Positions 45,163 through 54,107 of a stretch of 64,000 bases of DNA are shown here, in pieces (the first letter of the stretch is position 1; every line of letters begins with the position of its first letter). Position numbers and translations under genes: made by a program. Below the pieces are notes generated by a model. The model did no database searches, had not been told where the DNA came from, and worked only from the letters and a program-made list of their open reading frames with translations. Origin of the DNA: Phycicoccus jejuensis (GTDB lineage Bacteria > Actinomycetota > Actinomycetes > Actinomycetales > Dermatophilaceae); assembly GCF_000720925.1 (NCBI RefSeq), contig NZ_JOEE01000003.1:124001-188000 (forward strand). Direction: 5' to 3'.

Positions 45163-46119
45163 TCAGCCGTCGAGCGGCCCCCCGGAGACGACCCGGGCGC
45201 GGACGTCGGCGGCCGTCGCCGCCAGGCCGGCCGCAAGGGGGGTCGAGGCGAGGACGTCGACCTCGGGCCACGTCACCGACGCCAGCCGTAGGTCGAGGAC
45301 CTGCCCGGCCCCGCCCGGCGCCATCGCCGTGCGGACCGGCCGGTGGAAGACCCGCCGCGCCTCCGAGACGAGGTGGCCGACGGTGACCGGACGCCCGGAG
45401 GCGACGACCTTGGGGACGAGCACGCCGGGCGCCTCCGCCCGGACCAAATCGGCGCAGCGCCGGAGCATCTGCGCGACGTCGGCGACGTAGACGTAGTCGC
45501 GGATCGTGTCGAGCGAGACGAAGACCGGCAGCGGGCGGGTCATCGCGTGCGCGAGGCACAGCTGGGACAGCAGGCCCTGCGGCTTGCCGAGCGTCTGGCC
45601 GGGTCCGTAGACGTTGGCCAGCCGGGCGGCGACGGCCCTGCTGCCGGTGCGGGCGACCGCAGCGGCCAGCGCCTCCTCCATCGCCAGCTTGGTGCGACCG
45701 TAGGGCACGAGCGGGGCGGGCGGGGTGGCCTCCGTGAACGGCGGCGCCCCGGACCCGGCGTAGAGGCCGCCGGCCGACGACGCGAGGACGACGACCCCGT
45801 CGCCGTCCGGGTCCTCGGGCAGGAGCGCGCAGAAGCGCTCGAAGACGCGCAGCTCGGCGGCGAGGGCGTCCGCGCCGGTGGCCACCACCCCGGCCCCGGC
45901 GCACCACGCGAGCACCCAGGGATCCCCGTCGGCACGCCGGACGAAGTCGTCGAGGTCGTGGCGCAGCACCTCGAGGGAGCGCTCCTCGTCGGCCCACGGG
46001 ACCCGCGAGGTGGCCACCTCGTGGCCGGCCGCGCGCAGGGCGCCGACGAGGTGGCGCCCGACCAGCCCGCCGGAGCCGACCACCCAGGCACGCGGCGGCC
46101 CGGACGGGCCCGGGCTCAC
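45163..46119 (-). CDS. NAD-dependent epimerase/dehydratase (extended SDR)
   Basis: A 318-residue protein with the extended-SDR NAD motif AWVVGSGGLVGRHLVGALRA, catalytic YGRTKLAME (YxxxK) and substrate region RLANVYGPGQTLGKPQGLLS. It probably acts on a nucleotide sugar. The GTG start overlaps the stop of the upstream glycosyltransferase gene by four bases, so both belong to one transcript and likely one glycan pathway. Confidence 0.88.
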   Translation of the reverse strand: MSPGPSGPPRAWVVGSGGLVGRHLVGALRAAGHEVATSRVPWADEERSLEVLRHDLDDFVRRADGDPWVLAWCAGAGVVATGADALAAELRVFERFCALLPEDPDGDGVVVLASSAGGLYAGSGAPPFTEATPPAPLVPYGRTKLAMEEALAAAVARTGSRAVAARLANVYGPGQTLGKPQGLLSQLCLAHAMTRPLPVFVSLDTIRDYVYVADVAQMLRRCADLVRAEAPGVLVPKVVASGRPVTVGHLVSEARRVFHRPVRTAMAPGGAGQVLDLRLASVTWPEVDVLASTPLAAGLAATAADVRARVVSGGPLDG

Positions 46120-47138
46120 GCCTCGTCCCGCCCGAGCGGACCGTCGCGGCGGTCGCGGACCGGCAGGTACAGCGGCTTGCCCATCGCCATGTTGACCGCC
46201 ATGCCGACGTACTCGGCGATCACGCCCAGCGCGAAGAGGATGGCGCCCGTCGAGGCCATGAGCAGGACCATCGTCGAGGTCCAGCCGGGCGCCTCCCAGC
46301 TGCCGGACACCCGCCCGACGACGAGCACGAGCGCGACGAGCGGGGCGAGGACGACGGCGGCCGCGCCGGTGACGCTGACGAGGCGCAACGGGGTGGTGCC
46401 GCTGCTCAGGACGAGGCGCCAGAAGTGCGAGGCGAGGCGGCGCAGGTCGTAGCCCGAGGGGCGCCCGCCCTCCTCGCGCATCGGGACCCCCGCCGTCGTG
46501 GTGCGGCGCGCCACCCACGAGATGGCGACGTCGAGGTAGATGCCCGGCCCGGCGTACGCCGCGACCGAGCGGGCGACCTCCCCGAGGACGAGCCGGAAGC
46601 TGTTGAAGTCGGCGGCCGGGGCGCCCTTGGCCATCCGCCCGACGATCCACTTGGCCGACCGGGAGGCGAAGTTGCGGGCGGCGCCGTGCGGGGGCTGGTT
46701 CGACGGCCTGGCGTAGACGACGTCGGCCTGCTCGGACATCGCCGCGTCGAGCAGGACGCCGATGTCGGCCGGGTCGTGCTGACCGTCCTCGTCCATCGTC
46801 ACGACCCACTCGCCGCCCGAGGCCGAGATACCGGCAAGCGTCGCCGCGTGCTGGCCGAAGTTTCGGCTCAGCCAGACGGCGCGCACCCAGTCGTGCGCGG
46901 CGGCCAGCTCGCGGACCACGACGTCCGAGCCGTCCGGGCCGCAGTCGTCGACGAGCACGAGCTCGTCGACGACGTACGCGCGGCCGGCCGGTGTGGTCCC
47001 GACGCTCGTCAGCGGCTCGAGCTCCGTGACGAGCGCGCGCAGCGTCGAACGCCCTTGGTACACCGGGACGATGACCGAGATCCGGTGCGGGAGTTGCTCA
47101 TCGGACGGCACGGCTGCTCCGGAGGGCTCGGGCGACAC
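46116..47138 (-). CDS. Family 2 glycosyltransferase, membrane-anchored (GtrB/DPM-like)
   Basis: A 340-residue GT-A enzyme. The nucleotide-sugar domain opens ISVIVPVYQGRSTLRALVTE and has the metal-binding DxD-type MDEDGQHDPADIG. Two C-terminal transmembrane helices follow (AAAVVLAPLVALVLVVGRVS and STMVLLMASTGAILFALGVI). Such enzymes transfer a sugar to polyprenyl phosphate at the membrane. With the epimerase it suggests a small module for a modified lipid-linked sugar. Confidence 0.9.
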   Translation of the reverse strand: MSPEPSGAAVPSDEQLPHRISVIVPVYQGRSTLRALVTELEPLTSVGTTPAGRAYVVDELVLVDDCGPDGSDVVVRELAAAHDWVRAVWLSRNFGQHAATLAGISASGGEWVVTMDEDGQHDPADIGVLLDAAMSEQADVVYARPSNQPPHGAARNFASRSAKWIVGRMAKGAPAADFNSFRLVLGEVARSVAAYAGPGIYLDVAISWVARRTTTAGVPMREEGGRPSGYDLRRLASHFWRLVLSSGTTPLRLVSVTGAAAVVLAPLVALVLVVGRVSGSWEAPGWTSTMVLLMASTGAILFALGVIAEYVGMAVNMAMGKPLYLPVRDRRDGPLGRDEA

Positions 47139-47153
47139 GGGTCGCGACGTCGG

Positions 47154-48836
<1,683 letters not shown>

Positions 48837-48843
48837 GGGCCCC

Positions 48844-48849
48844 AGCCTA
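48844..48849 (-). promoter_or_regulatory. -10 box TAGGCT of ettA, leaderless
   Basis: Read on the minus strand, TAGGCT is followed by seven bases and the ATG at 48836. Confidence 0.5.
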
Positions 48850-48897
48850 ACGAGCCGGGACCCCCTGCCCGAATCCGCGGCGCCCGCCGCCGCGCCC

Positions 48898-49401
48898 TCA
48901 GGCGGCGTCCTCCCGGGCCGGGGGCACGAGCGGCCCGGTGTCGGCCGCCGCGGCCCGGTGCCCGTCGTCCTCGCCGACCACCTCGTAGGCGTCGCGCAGC
49001 GCGTCGCCGAACCCGCTCGCCGGCAGGGCGGGCGCGAGGTCGCCGTTGCGGGTGTAGCTGGTGCTGCCCCACCGCAGGTCGTGCCCGAGGGCGTCTGCGG
49101 CGATCTCGACGACCGCGCCGGACGAGCCGTCGTCGCGCCGGAACTGGCGCACCCGCTGCCGGCCGGTGACGACGACCGGGTGCCCCTTGCGCAGCGACCG
49201 CGACGCGTTGTCGCCCATGGTGCGGTAGGCCGTGACGTCGTAGTAGCTGGGCTCGGAGTCGGTCCACCGCCCGGGCTCGGAGCGGTCCTGGTGCCGCTCG
49301 GACTGGGCGATGCGGAAGACCGTGAACGGCCCGGCGCGGCCCTGCTTGACGACGGGGTCGGCCACGAGGCGCCCCTGGACCGTCACGTGCGTCTCGTACA
49401 T
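48898..49401 (-). CDS. ssb: Single-stranded DNA-binding protein, second paralogue
   Basis: A 167-residue OB-fold protein: ETHVTVQGRLVADPVVKQGR at the N-terminus, FRIAQSERHQDR, then PSYYDVTAYRTMGDNASRSL and KGHPVVVTGRQRVRQF. The C-terminus (PLVPPAREDAA) lacks the acidic DDDIPF tip of the main replicative SSB, so this is probably the SsbB-like accessory form. The main ssb normally lies with rpsF and rpsR, which are not here. A strong GGGGAGGAG ribosome site precedes the ATG, and two DnaA-box-like sites lie further upstream. Confidence 0.9.
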   Translation of the reverse strand: MYETHVTVQGRLVADPVVKQGRAGPFTVFRIAQSERHQDRSEPGRWTDSEPSYYDVTAYRTMGDNASRSLRKGHPVVVTGRQRVRQFRRDDGSSGAVVEIAADALGHDLRWGSTSYTRNGDLAPALPASGFGDALRDAYEVVGEDDGHRAAAADTGPLVPPAREDAA

Positions 49402-49489
49402 CGTGTGCTCCTCCCCGGGTCCCGTCCGTCGGGACCTCTCGGGACCACCCTCGGCTCCACGGTGCACGGCGACAACGGGTCGCGCACGA

Positions 49490-49532
49490 TCTGTGGACGA
49501 CGGTGGTGAACGGGCGCGTCTGTGGACGACGG
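49490..49532. promoter_or_regulatory. Two direct 14-bp repeats with DnaA-box-like cores upstream of ssb
   Basis: TCTGTGGACGACGG occurs at 49490-49503 and 49519-49532, 29 bases apart. The complement of the core, TCGTCCACA, is one base from the actinobacterial DnaA box TTGTCCACA. They lie 90-130 bases upstream of the ssb start in a 181-base gap that otherwise shows only a small hairpin. Confidence 0.45.
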
Positions 49533-49582
49533 CGACCACGAGGCACCGGGGCACCGGGCGCCAAGACCGCGAGCGGGCCGGC

Positions 49583-51247
49583 TCAGACCTCCGCGGCCCG
49601 GCGCAGGGCCGTGCGGGTCGCGGCGTGGCGCTCGAGCACCAGCCGCACCGGGGCGAGGACCTCGGCGTCGGCGACGCGCGCGATCGACGCGCGCAGCCGC
49701 GCGTCCATCACCGCACCCCGCCGTCGGGCCCCCACCGCCGCCAGCCACGCCGCGAGCAGCGCGAGGAGCGGCCCGAGCAGCAGGCCGCCGAAGAGCAGGA
49801 GGAACGGCACCGGCAGCGCCCCGACCCGCGGCACGTCGGGAACGACCGTGTCGAGCTGCAGCCACCCGGCGACGACGTACGCGGACAGCCACAGCAGGCC
49901 CACGAGGGCGGCCGCGGCCAGCAGCGACTGCAGGACGCCCACGACCCGCCACCAGACCGGGGGCCGGGCGTGCAGCGAGGTGCCGACGACGGCCTGGTCG
50001 AGCGCGTCACCGATCTCGGGGCCGGCCGGCGTGGCCGCGCGCTCGACGGCCTCCGACCACGGCACGGGCAGGTCGCTGCCGGCGCGGTCCGCGACCCGAC
50101 GGGTGGCGAGGGCGACCGCGGCCCGGGCGGCCGGGGTCGGCGGGGGCAGCGACGAGCGGCCGAGCACGGAGCGCACGTCGGACTCGGTGACCCGCACGTC
50201 GCGGCCGTCGAGCCGCAGCCGACGCAGCGGCCGGGCCCGCAGCCGGTGCACCCAGCGGCTGAGCGGCCACCCGGTGCGGGACGCGGCCTCCATCCGGTAG
50301 TCCCGGACGACGGCGTCGACGACCGTGGGCACGCCCGCCGCCCGGGCCAGCGCCTCGAGCAGCTCGGCGCGGGTCGCGTCGTCGACCTCGGGCTCGGCGT
50401 CGGCCACGGCGCCCCCGAGGGAGCCGGCCACCGTGCGGACGTCGGCCGCGAGGCGGGCGCGGGCGGTGGCCCGGCTCGCGACGGCGTTGGCCAGCCGCTG
50501 GCGCAGCTCGTCGAGGCCGGCGCCGCTGGCCACGGAGGTCGCGAGCACCGTCGCGCCGGGCACGCCGTCGCGCTCCATGAGGCGCACGAGGTCGGTGCGG
50601 CAGCGCGCGACGTCCTCGGCCGCGAGCCGGTCGGCCTGGTTGAGGACGACGACCGTCACGGCCTCGTGGGCCGCCAGCGCGGCGACGTGGTCGTCGTGGA
50701 GGCGGGCGTCGGCGTACTTCTGGGGGTCGGTGACCCAGACGAAGAGGTCGACGAGCTCGAGCACCCGGGCGGCCTCGTCGCGGTTGCTGCTCTCGCGGGA
50801 GTCGACGTCGGGGAGGTCGAGGAGCACGAGGCCCTCGAGCGTGCCGAGCTGGCCGCCGGGCCCCTCCCCCTCGACGAGGTGGCGCGAGCCGACGCCGAGC
50901 CAGTCGAGCAGCTCCCCGGCGGGCTCGTCGCCCCACACGGCGGCGGTCGGGGTCGAGGTCGTGGGGCGGCGCACCCCGACGGTCGCGACGTCGGCACCGA
51001 CGATCGCGTTGAAGAGCGAGGACTTCCCGCTACCGGTGGCGCCCGCCAGCGCGACGACCGTGTGGGCGCCCGCGATGCCCGTGCGCTGCCCCACCTTGGC
51101 GACGACCTGCGCCGCCCGTGCGGACTCGGTCGCGGGCAGCTCGCGGCCACCGGCGTCGACGGCCGCCGCCAGCGCGTCGGAGGCGGCGGCGAGGCGCTCG
51201 GGCGACACCGTGGCGCCGTGCGCCCGGCCCTTGAGGAGGGGGCTCAC
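49583..51247 (-). CDS. Dynamin-like/YfjP-type GTPase with C-terminal membrane helices
   Basis: A 554-residue P-loop GTPase. G1 is VALAGATGSGKSSLFNAIVG (about residues 65-84), G3 VLLDLPDVDS and G4 VVVLNQADR. The middle is helical. Two hydrophobic segments near the C-terminus (LLAAAALVGLLWLSAYVVAG and PFLLLFGGLLLGPLLALLAA) would anchor it in the membrane. Function is unknown; paired dynamin-like GTPases in other bacteria act in membrane remodelling or stress survival. Its start overlaps the upstream GTPase stop by four bases, so the two proteins are made together. Confidence 0.82.
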   Translation of the reverse strand: MSPLLKGRAHGATVSPERLAAASDALAAAVDAGGRELPATESARAAQVVAKVGQRTGIAGAHTVVALAGATGSGKSSLFNAIVGADVATVGVRRPTTSTPTAAVWGDEPAGELLDWLGVGSRHLVEGEGPGGQLGTLEGLVLLDLPDVDSRESSNRDEAARVLELVDLFVWVTDPQKYADARLHDDHVAALAAHEAVTVVVLNQADRLAAEDVARCRTDLVRLMERDGVPGATVLATSVASGAGLDELRQRLANAVASRATARARLAADVRTVAGSLGGAVADAEPEVDDATRAELLEALARAAGVPTVVDAVVRDYRMEAASRTGWPLSRWVHRLRARPLRRLRLDGRDVRVTESDVRSVLGRSSLPPPTPAARAAVALATRRVADRAGSDLPVPWSEAVERAATPAGPEIGDALDQAVVGTSLHARPPVWWRVVGVLQSLLAAAALVGLLWLSAYVVAGWLQLDTVVPDVPRVGALPVPFLLLFGGLLLGPLLALLAAWLAAVGARRRGAVMDARLRASIARVADAEVLAPVRLVLERHAATRTALRRAAEV

Positions 51248-52950
51248 GGGCGTGCCGTCCGCAGGCGCGCCGCGGCCGCGGCGATGGCGTCGGCCTGCCC
51301 GGCCGGCGCGGCGTGCGCGGTGAGAGCGGCGGTGAAGCGCTCGCGCTCCTGCGCGAACTGGTCGTCGGCGAGCTCGAGCAGCCGGGCGCGCGCCTTGGCC
51401 GCCATGTCGCGCACCGCCTGGTCGCCGAAGATGGCCTCGAGCACGCGCTGGGCCAGCACCGACGTGCCCCCGGCGATCCCGATCTCGGCCCCGACGAGGC
51501 CACCGGTCTGCGCGAAGGCGACGAGCATGAGGAACAGGCCGATCGCGTTGACGCCGTAGGCCGCGATCCGCGCGTTGGTGCGCCGGCCCTTGCCCTCGGT
51601 GCGGACGAGCTCGAGCACCTCGCCCTGCCAGTCGCGCACGAGGCGCTCGACGGCGGAGGCGTCGCCGCCCGCGCTGGACCCGGGAGGGACGTCGGCGAGG
51701 ACCGCCGGGCCGCCCGGCAACCGTCGCCAGGTGCGGGCGGTGTCGGCCTGCGCCGACTCGAGGTTGGCGAGCAGCATCGCGGCGACCCCCGTGTGCAGGG
51801 CCTCGCCCAGCCCCTCGGCCGGCGCGGTGCGGCCGGTGACGGCGGCGGTGATGCGGTCGCGCCAGCGGCTGACCGTGGACTCGACCTGACGGAAGAACTC
51901 GCCCGTGCCCACGAACTCCTGCCAGCGCGCCAGCACCTCGCCGCGCAGCAGCGTGCCGTCGGTCATCCCGTCGGCGACCCGGCGGTGGCCGGCGCCGAAC
52001 GCGTCGACGGCGGCGGCCTCGAGGGCGTCACGGGCGGCGTCCTGCTCGCGGCTCGCGGCCACGAGCTCGTCCGCGCGACCGGTGAGGGAGGCGACGGCGC
52101 CGCGCAGCGTCTGCGACACGACGATGTCGCGGGCCCGGGCGTCACCGGCGAGCGCCTCGAGCCAGGAGCGCAGGCGGGCGAAGGACTCGGCGGGCAGGCG
52201 GCCGGCGTCGTCGAGGGGCGTCTCGGGGACCGTGAACACCGGTGCGGTCGGCAGGCCCTGGTCGCGCAGCATCGACGCGAGGTGCGGCCGGATCTCGTCG
52301 ACGGCCTCCGGCGGCACCCGGTCGAGCACGACGGCGACGGCGGTGCCGCGGTCGGCCGCGGTGCGCAGCAGGTCCCACGGCACGGCGTCCGCGTAGCGCG
52401 CGGCCGTCGTGACGAACAGCCACAGGTCGGCCGCGCCGAGCAGCTGGGTCGCGAGCTCGCGGTTGGCCGAGACGACGGAGTCGATGTCGGGAGCATCCAG
52501 GAGCGCGAGACCGGGCCGCAGCGCCGGCGACGCGACGAGGCGCACGGTGCCCGGCTGGTCCTCTCCGGGGTCGTGGCCGGTCACCCGGGCGAGGCCCGGC
52601 AGGACGCGGGCGTCCTCGAACCAACGTCCGTCGTCGGGGTGGTGGACGAGCACCGGCGAGGTCGTCGTCGGCCGCAGCACGCCGGAGCGGCTGACCGCCT
52701 CGCCCACGACGGAGTTGACGAGCGTGGACTTCCCGGCGCCCGTCGAGCCGCCGACGACGGCGAGCAGCGGGGCGTCGAGCGAGCGCAGGCGGGGCAGCAC
52801 GTAGTCGTCCAGCTGGTCGAGCAGCTGCCGCCGCGTGACCTCGGCCTCGGCCCTCCCCGGGACGTCGAGCGGGAGCGTCGCCGCGTCGACAGCGGCCCGC
52901 AGCCCCTCGACGGCAGAGACCACGCCCTCCACGTCCCGGTCCGCACCCAC
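51244..52950 (-). CDS. Dynamin-like GTPase, partner of the downstream GTPase
   Basis: A 568-residue protein with G1 LAVVGGSTGAGKSTLVNSVV, G3 LALLDAPDIDS and a degenerate G4 (VAVVLDRVPPEA, lacking NKxD). A long helical region follows and a hydrophobic stretch near residue 490 (NAIGLFLMLVAFAQTGGLVG). With its neighbour it forms a two-gene operon. The altered G4 suggests a weaker or different nucleotide preference, as in asymmetric GTPase pairs. The upstream gap of 57 bases leads to divergent thpR. Confidence 0.82.
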   Translation of the reverse strand: MGADRDVEGVVSAVEGLRAAVDAATLPLDVPGRAEAEVTRRQLLDQLDDYVLPRLRSLDAPLLAVVGGSTGAGKSTLVNSVVGEAVSRSGVLRPTTTSPVLVHHPDDGRWFEDARVLPGLARVTGHDPGEDQPGTVRLVASPALRPGLALLDAPDIDSVVSANRELATQLLGAADLWLFVTTAARYADAVPWDLLRTAADRGTAVAVVLDRVPPEAVDEIRPHLASMLRDQGLPTAPVFTVPETPLDDAGRLPAESFARLRSWLEALAGDARARDIVVSQTLRGAVASLTGRADELVAASREQDAARDALEAAAVDAFGAGHRRVADGMTDGTLLRGEVLARWQEFVGTGEFFRQVESTVSRWRDRITAAVTGRTAPAEGLGEALHTGVAAMLLANLESAQADTARTWRRLPGGPAVLADVPPGSSAGGDASAVERLVRDWQGEVLELVRTEGKGRRTNARIAAYGVNAIGLFLMLVAFAQTGGLVGAEIGIAGGTSVLAQRVLEAIFGDQAVRDMAAKARARLLELADDQFAQERERFTAALTAHAAPAGQADAIAAAAARLRTARP

Positions 52951-53007
52951 CCCCGAATCCTATAGAGGCTTCCGTGTCCGGTCGTCCATTCGCCGTGCTC
53001 GCGGACG

Positions 53008-53586
53008 ATGATGTCGCTCGTGCGCGTCTTCGTCGCGGTCCTGCCGCCCCCCGAGGTCGTCGAGGACCTCGACTCCTTCCTCGAGCCCCGCCGTGACGGC
53101 GAGGGCCCCCGGTGGGGGTCGCCCGCCCAGTGGCACCTCACGCTCGCGTTCGCCGGCGGGATGCCCGCGCACGTGCTCGAACCGCTCGTCGACGCGGTGG
53201 AGTCCGTTGCGGCAGAGCGCTCCCCGCTGTCGTTGCGGCTGGCGGGCGGAGGGTGCTTCCCCGACCCGACGCGCGCCCGCGTGCTGTGGACCGGTGTGGA
53301 GGACGGCGGTTCGCTCGAGCCCCTGTCGCGCGCCGTGCGCTCCGCGGCCGCGGTGGTCGGTGCTGCACCCGAGGGCGGTCCCTTCGTGCCGCACCTCACG
53401 CTGGGGCGCTTCCCGCGGCCGGTCGACCCGACGCGCTGGCTGCGCGTCCTCGACACCTACCGCGGGCCGCAGTGGGTCGCCGACGAGGTCGTCGTCGTCC
53501 ACTCGCACCTCCCGACCGAGCGCGGCCACCGGCCCCGGCACGAGGTCGTGGCCCGGTGCGCCCTCGGCGCCCAGACCGCCGGCTGA
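53008..53586 (+). CDS. thpR: RNA 2',3'-cyclic phosphodiesterase (2'-5' RNA ligase family)
   Basis: A 192-residue 2H phosphoesterase with the two catalytic HxT motifs, WHLTLAFAGG near residue 46 and PHLTLGRFPRP near residue 130. It opens cyclic phosphate ends of RNA; the ligase activity is weak and reversible. ATG codons at 53008 and 53011 are both usable; MSLVRVFVAVLPP fits the family start better. Confidence 0.9.
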   Translation: MMSLVRVFVAVLPPPEVVEDLDSFLEPRRDGEGPRWGSPAQWHLTLAFAGGMPAHVLEPLVDAVESVAAERSPLSLRLAGGGCFPDPTRARVLWTGVEDGGSLEPLSRAVRSAAAVVGAAPEGGPFVPHLTLGRFPRPVDPTRWLRVLDTYRGPQWVADEVVVVHSHLPTERGHRPRHEVVARCALGAQTAG

Positions 53587-53653
53587 CCGCCCGCTTCGCC
53601 CCGCCCGCTCCGGTCCTCTTGGCATCTCGGTCGTCCTCCGCGTCTCCTTCCCC

Positions 53654-53722
53654 ACTTCTTGCGAGTTCCGCCGCCGACACGCCGCGCGGACGGCGCGTCG
53701 ACCGGCGGAACTCGCAAGAAGT
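53654..53722. repeat. Large inverted repeat upstream of tRNA-Arg
   Basis: Perfect 20-bp arms (ACTTCTTGCGAGTTCCGCCG at 53654-53673 and its complement at 53703-53722) enclose 29 bases that can form a smaller GC stem. It lies between thpR and tRNA-Arg and may end thpR transcription. The 20-bp perfect arms and moderate AT content resemble a short inverted-repeat element. Confidence 0.85.
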
Positions 53723-53784
53723 CGGTGATGGGGTTCCACCCGGGGCGGTCCCTACACTGTGGGCCGGCGCCTCGACGGCGCCCG

Positions 53785-53858
53785 GCCCCCGTAGCTCAGC
53801 TGGATAGAGCAAGAGCCTTCTAATCTCGAGGTCGCAGGTTCGAGTCCTGCCGGGGGCG
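53785..53858 (+). tRNA. tRNA-Arg (anticodon TCT)
   Basis: It starts GCCCCCGTAGCTCAGCTGG, with anticodon loop CTTCTAA and T-arm AGGTTCGAGTCCT. The acceptor stem pairs with CGGGGGC and the discriminator is G. It reads the rare AGA/AGG codons. Its 3' end is duplicated 115 bases downstream. Confidence 0.95.
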
Positions 53859-53975
53859 CCGGTCCGGATGCGCGGAGCGCATCGGAGCGGGCGACCCCGG
53901 CGGGACGACGGGAGCCGGAGGGCTCGCCGCGACGAAGGAGCGGAGAGCCCGACGGCGGATCCTGCCGGGGGCGCC
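53845..53975. repeat. Direct repeat of the tRNA-Arg 3' end flanking a 99-base insert
   Basis: TCCTGCCGGGGGCGCC occurs at 53845-53860 (T-arm end and acceptor of tRNA-Arg plus two bases) and again exactly at 53960-53975. Such a layout is the usual scar or footprint of integration into a tRNA 3' end. The DNA between contains the structured element at 53907-53958. Confidence 0.75.
53907..53958 (+). other. tRNA-associated structured element, copy 2
   Basis: GACGGGAGCCGGA is followed by an 11-bp stem (arm GGGCTCGCCGC, 10 of 11 paired) around the loop GACGAAGGA, then GACGGCGG. It aligns without gaps to 4207-4259. The stem arms differ from copy 1 on both sides but keep pairing, with one mismatch. 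It begins 49 bases after tRNA-Arg on the same strand. Function unknown. Confidence 0.55.
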
Positions 53976-53983
53976 CCAGCGAC

Positions 53984-54098
53984 GGGTCGAGGTATCCGGC
54001 CGATGCCTCACCACGGCGGCATACCTCGACCCGATGCGCCCATCATCCGCGTCGAGGTGAAAGGAGACCGGCTGCTGGTCGGGTTTCACCTCGACCCG
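53984..54098. repeat. Two GGTCGAGGT-type palindromes between tRNA-Arg and the M20 peptidase gene
   Basis: The first hairpin (53984-54032) has perfect 12-bp outer arms, GGGTCGAGGTAT and complement. The second (54049-54098) has 21-base arms pairing at 17 positions, and its right arm at 54077-54097 is 20/21 identical to 27040-27060. They lie just beyond the stop of the minus-strand peptidase gene and can terminate it. Confidence 0.8.
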
Positions 54099-54107
54099 TC
54101 CGGCGGG

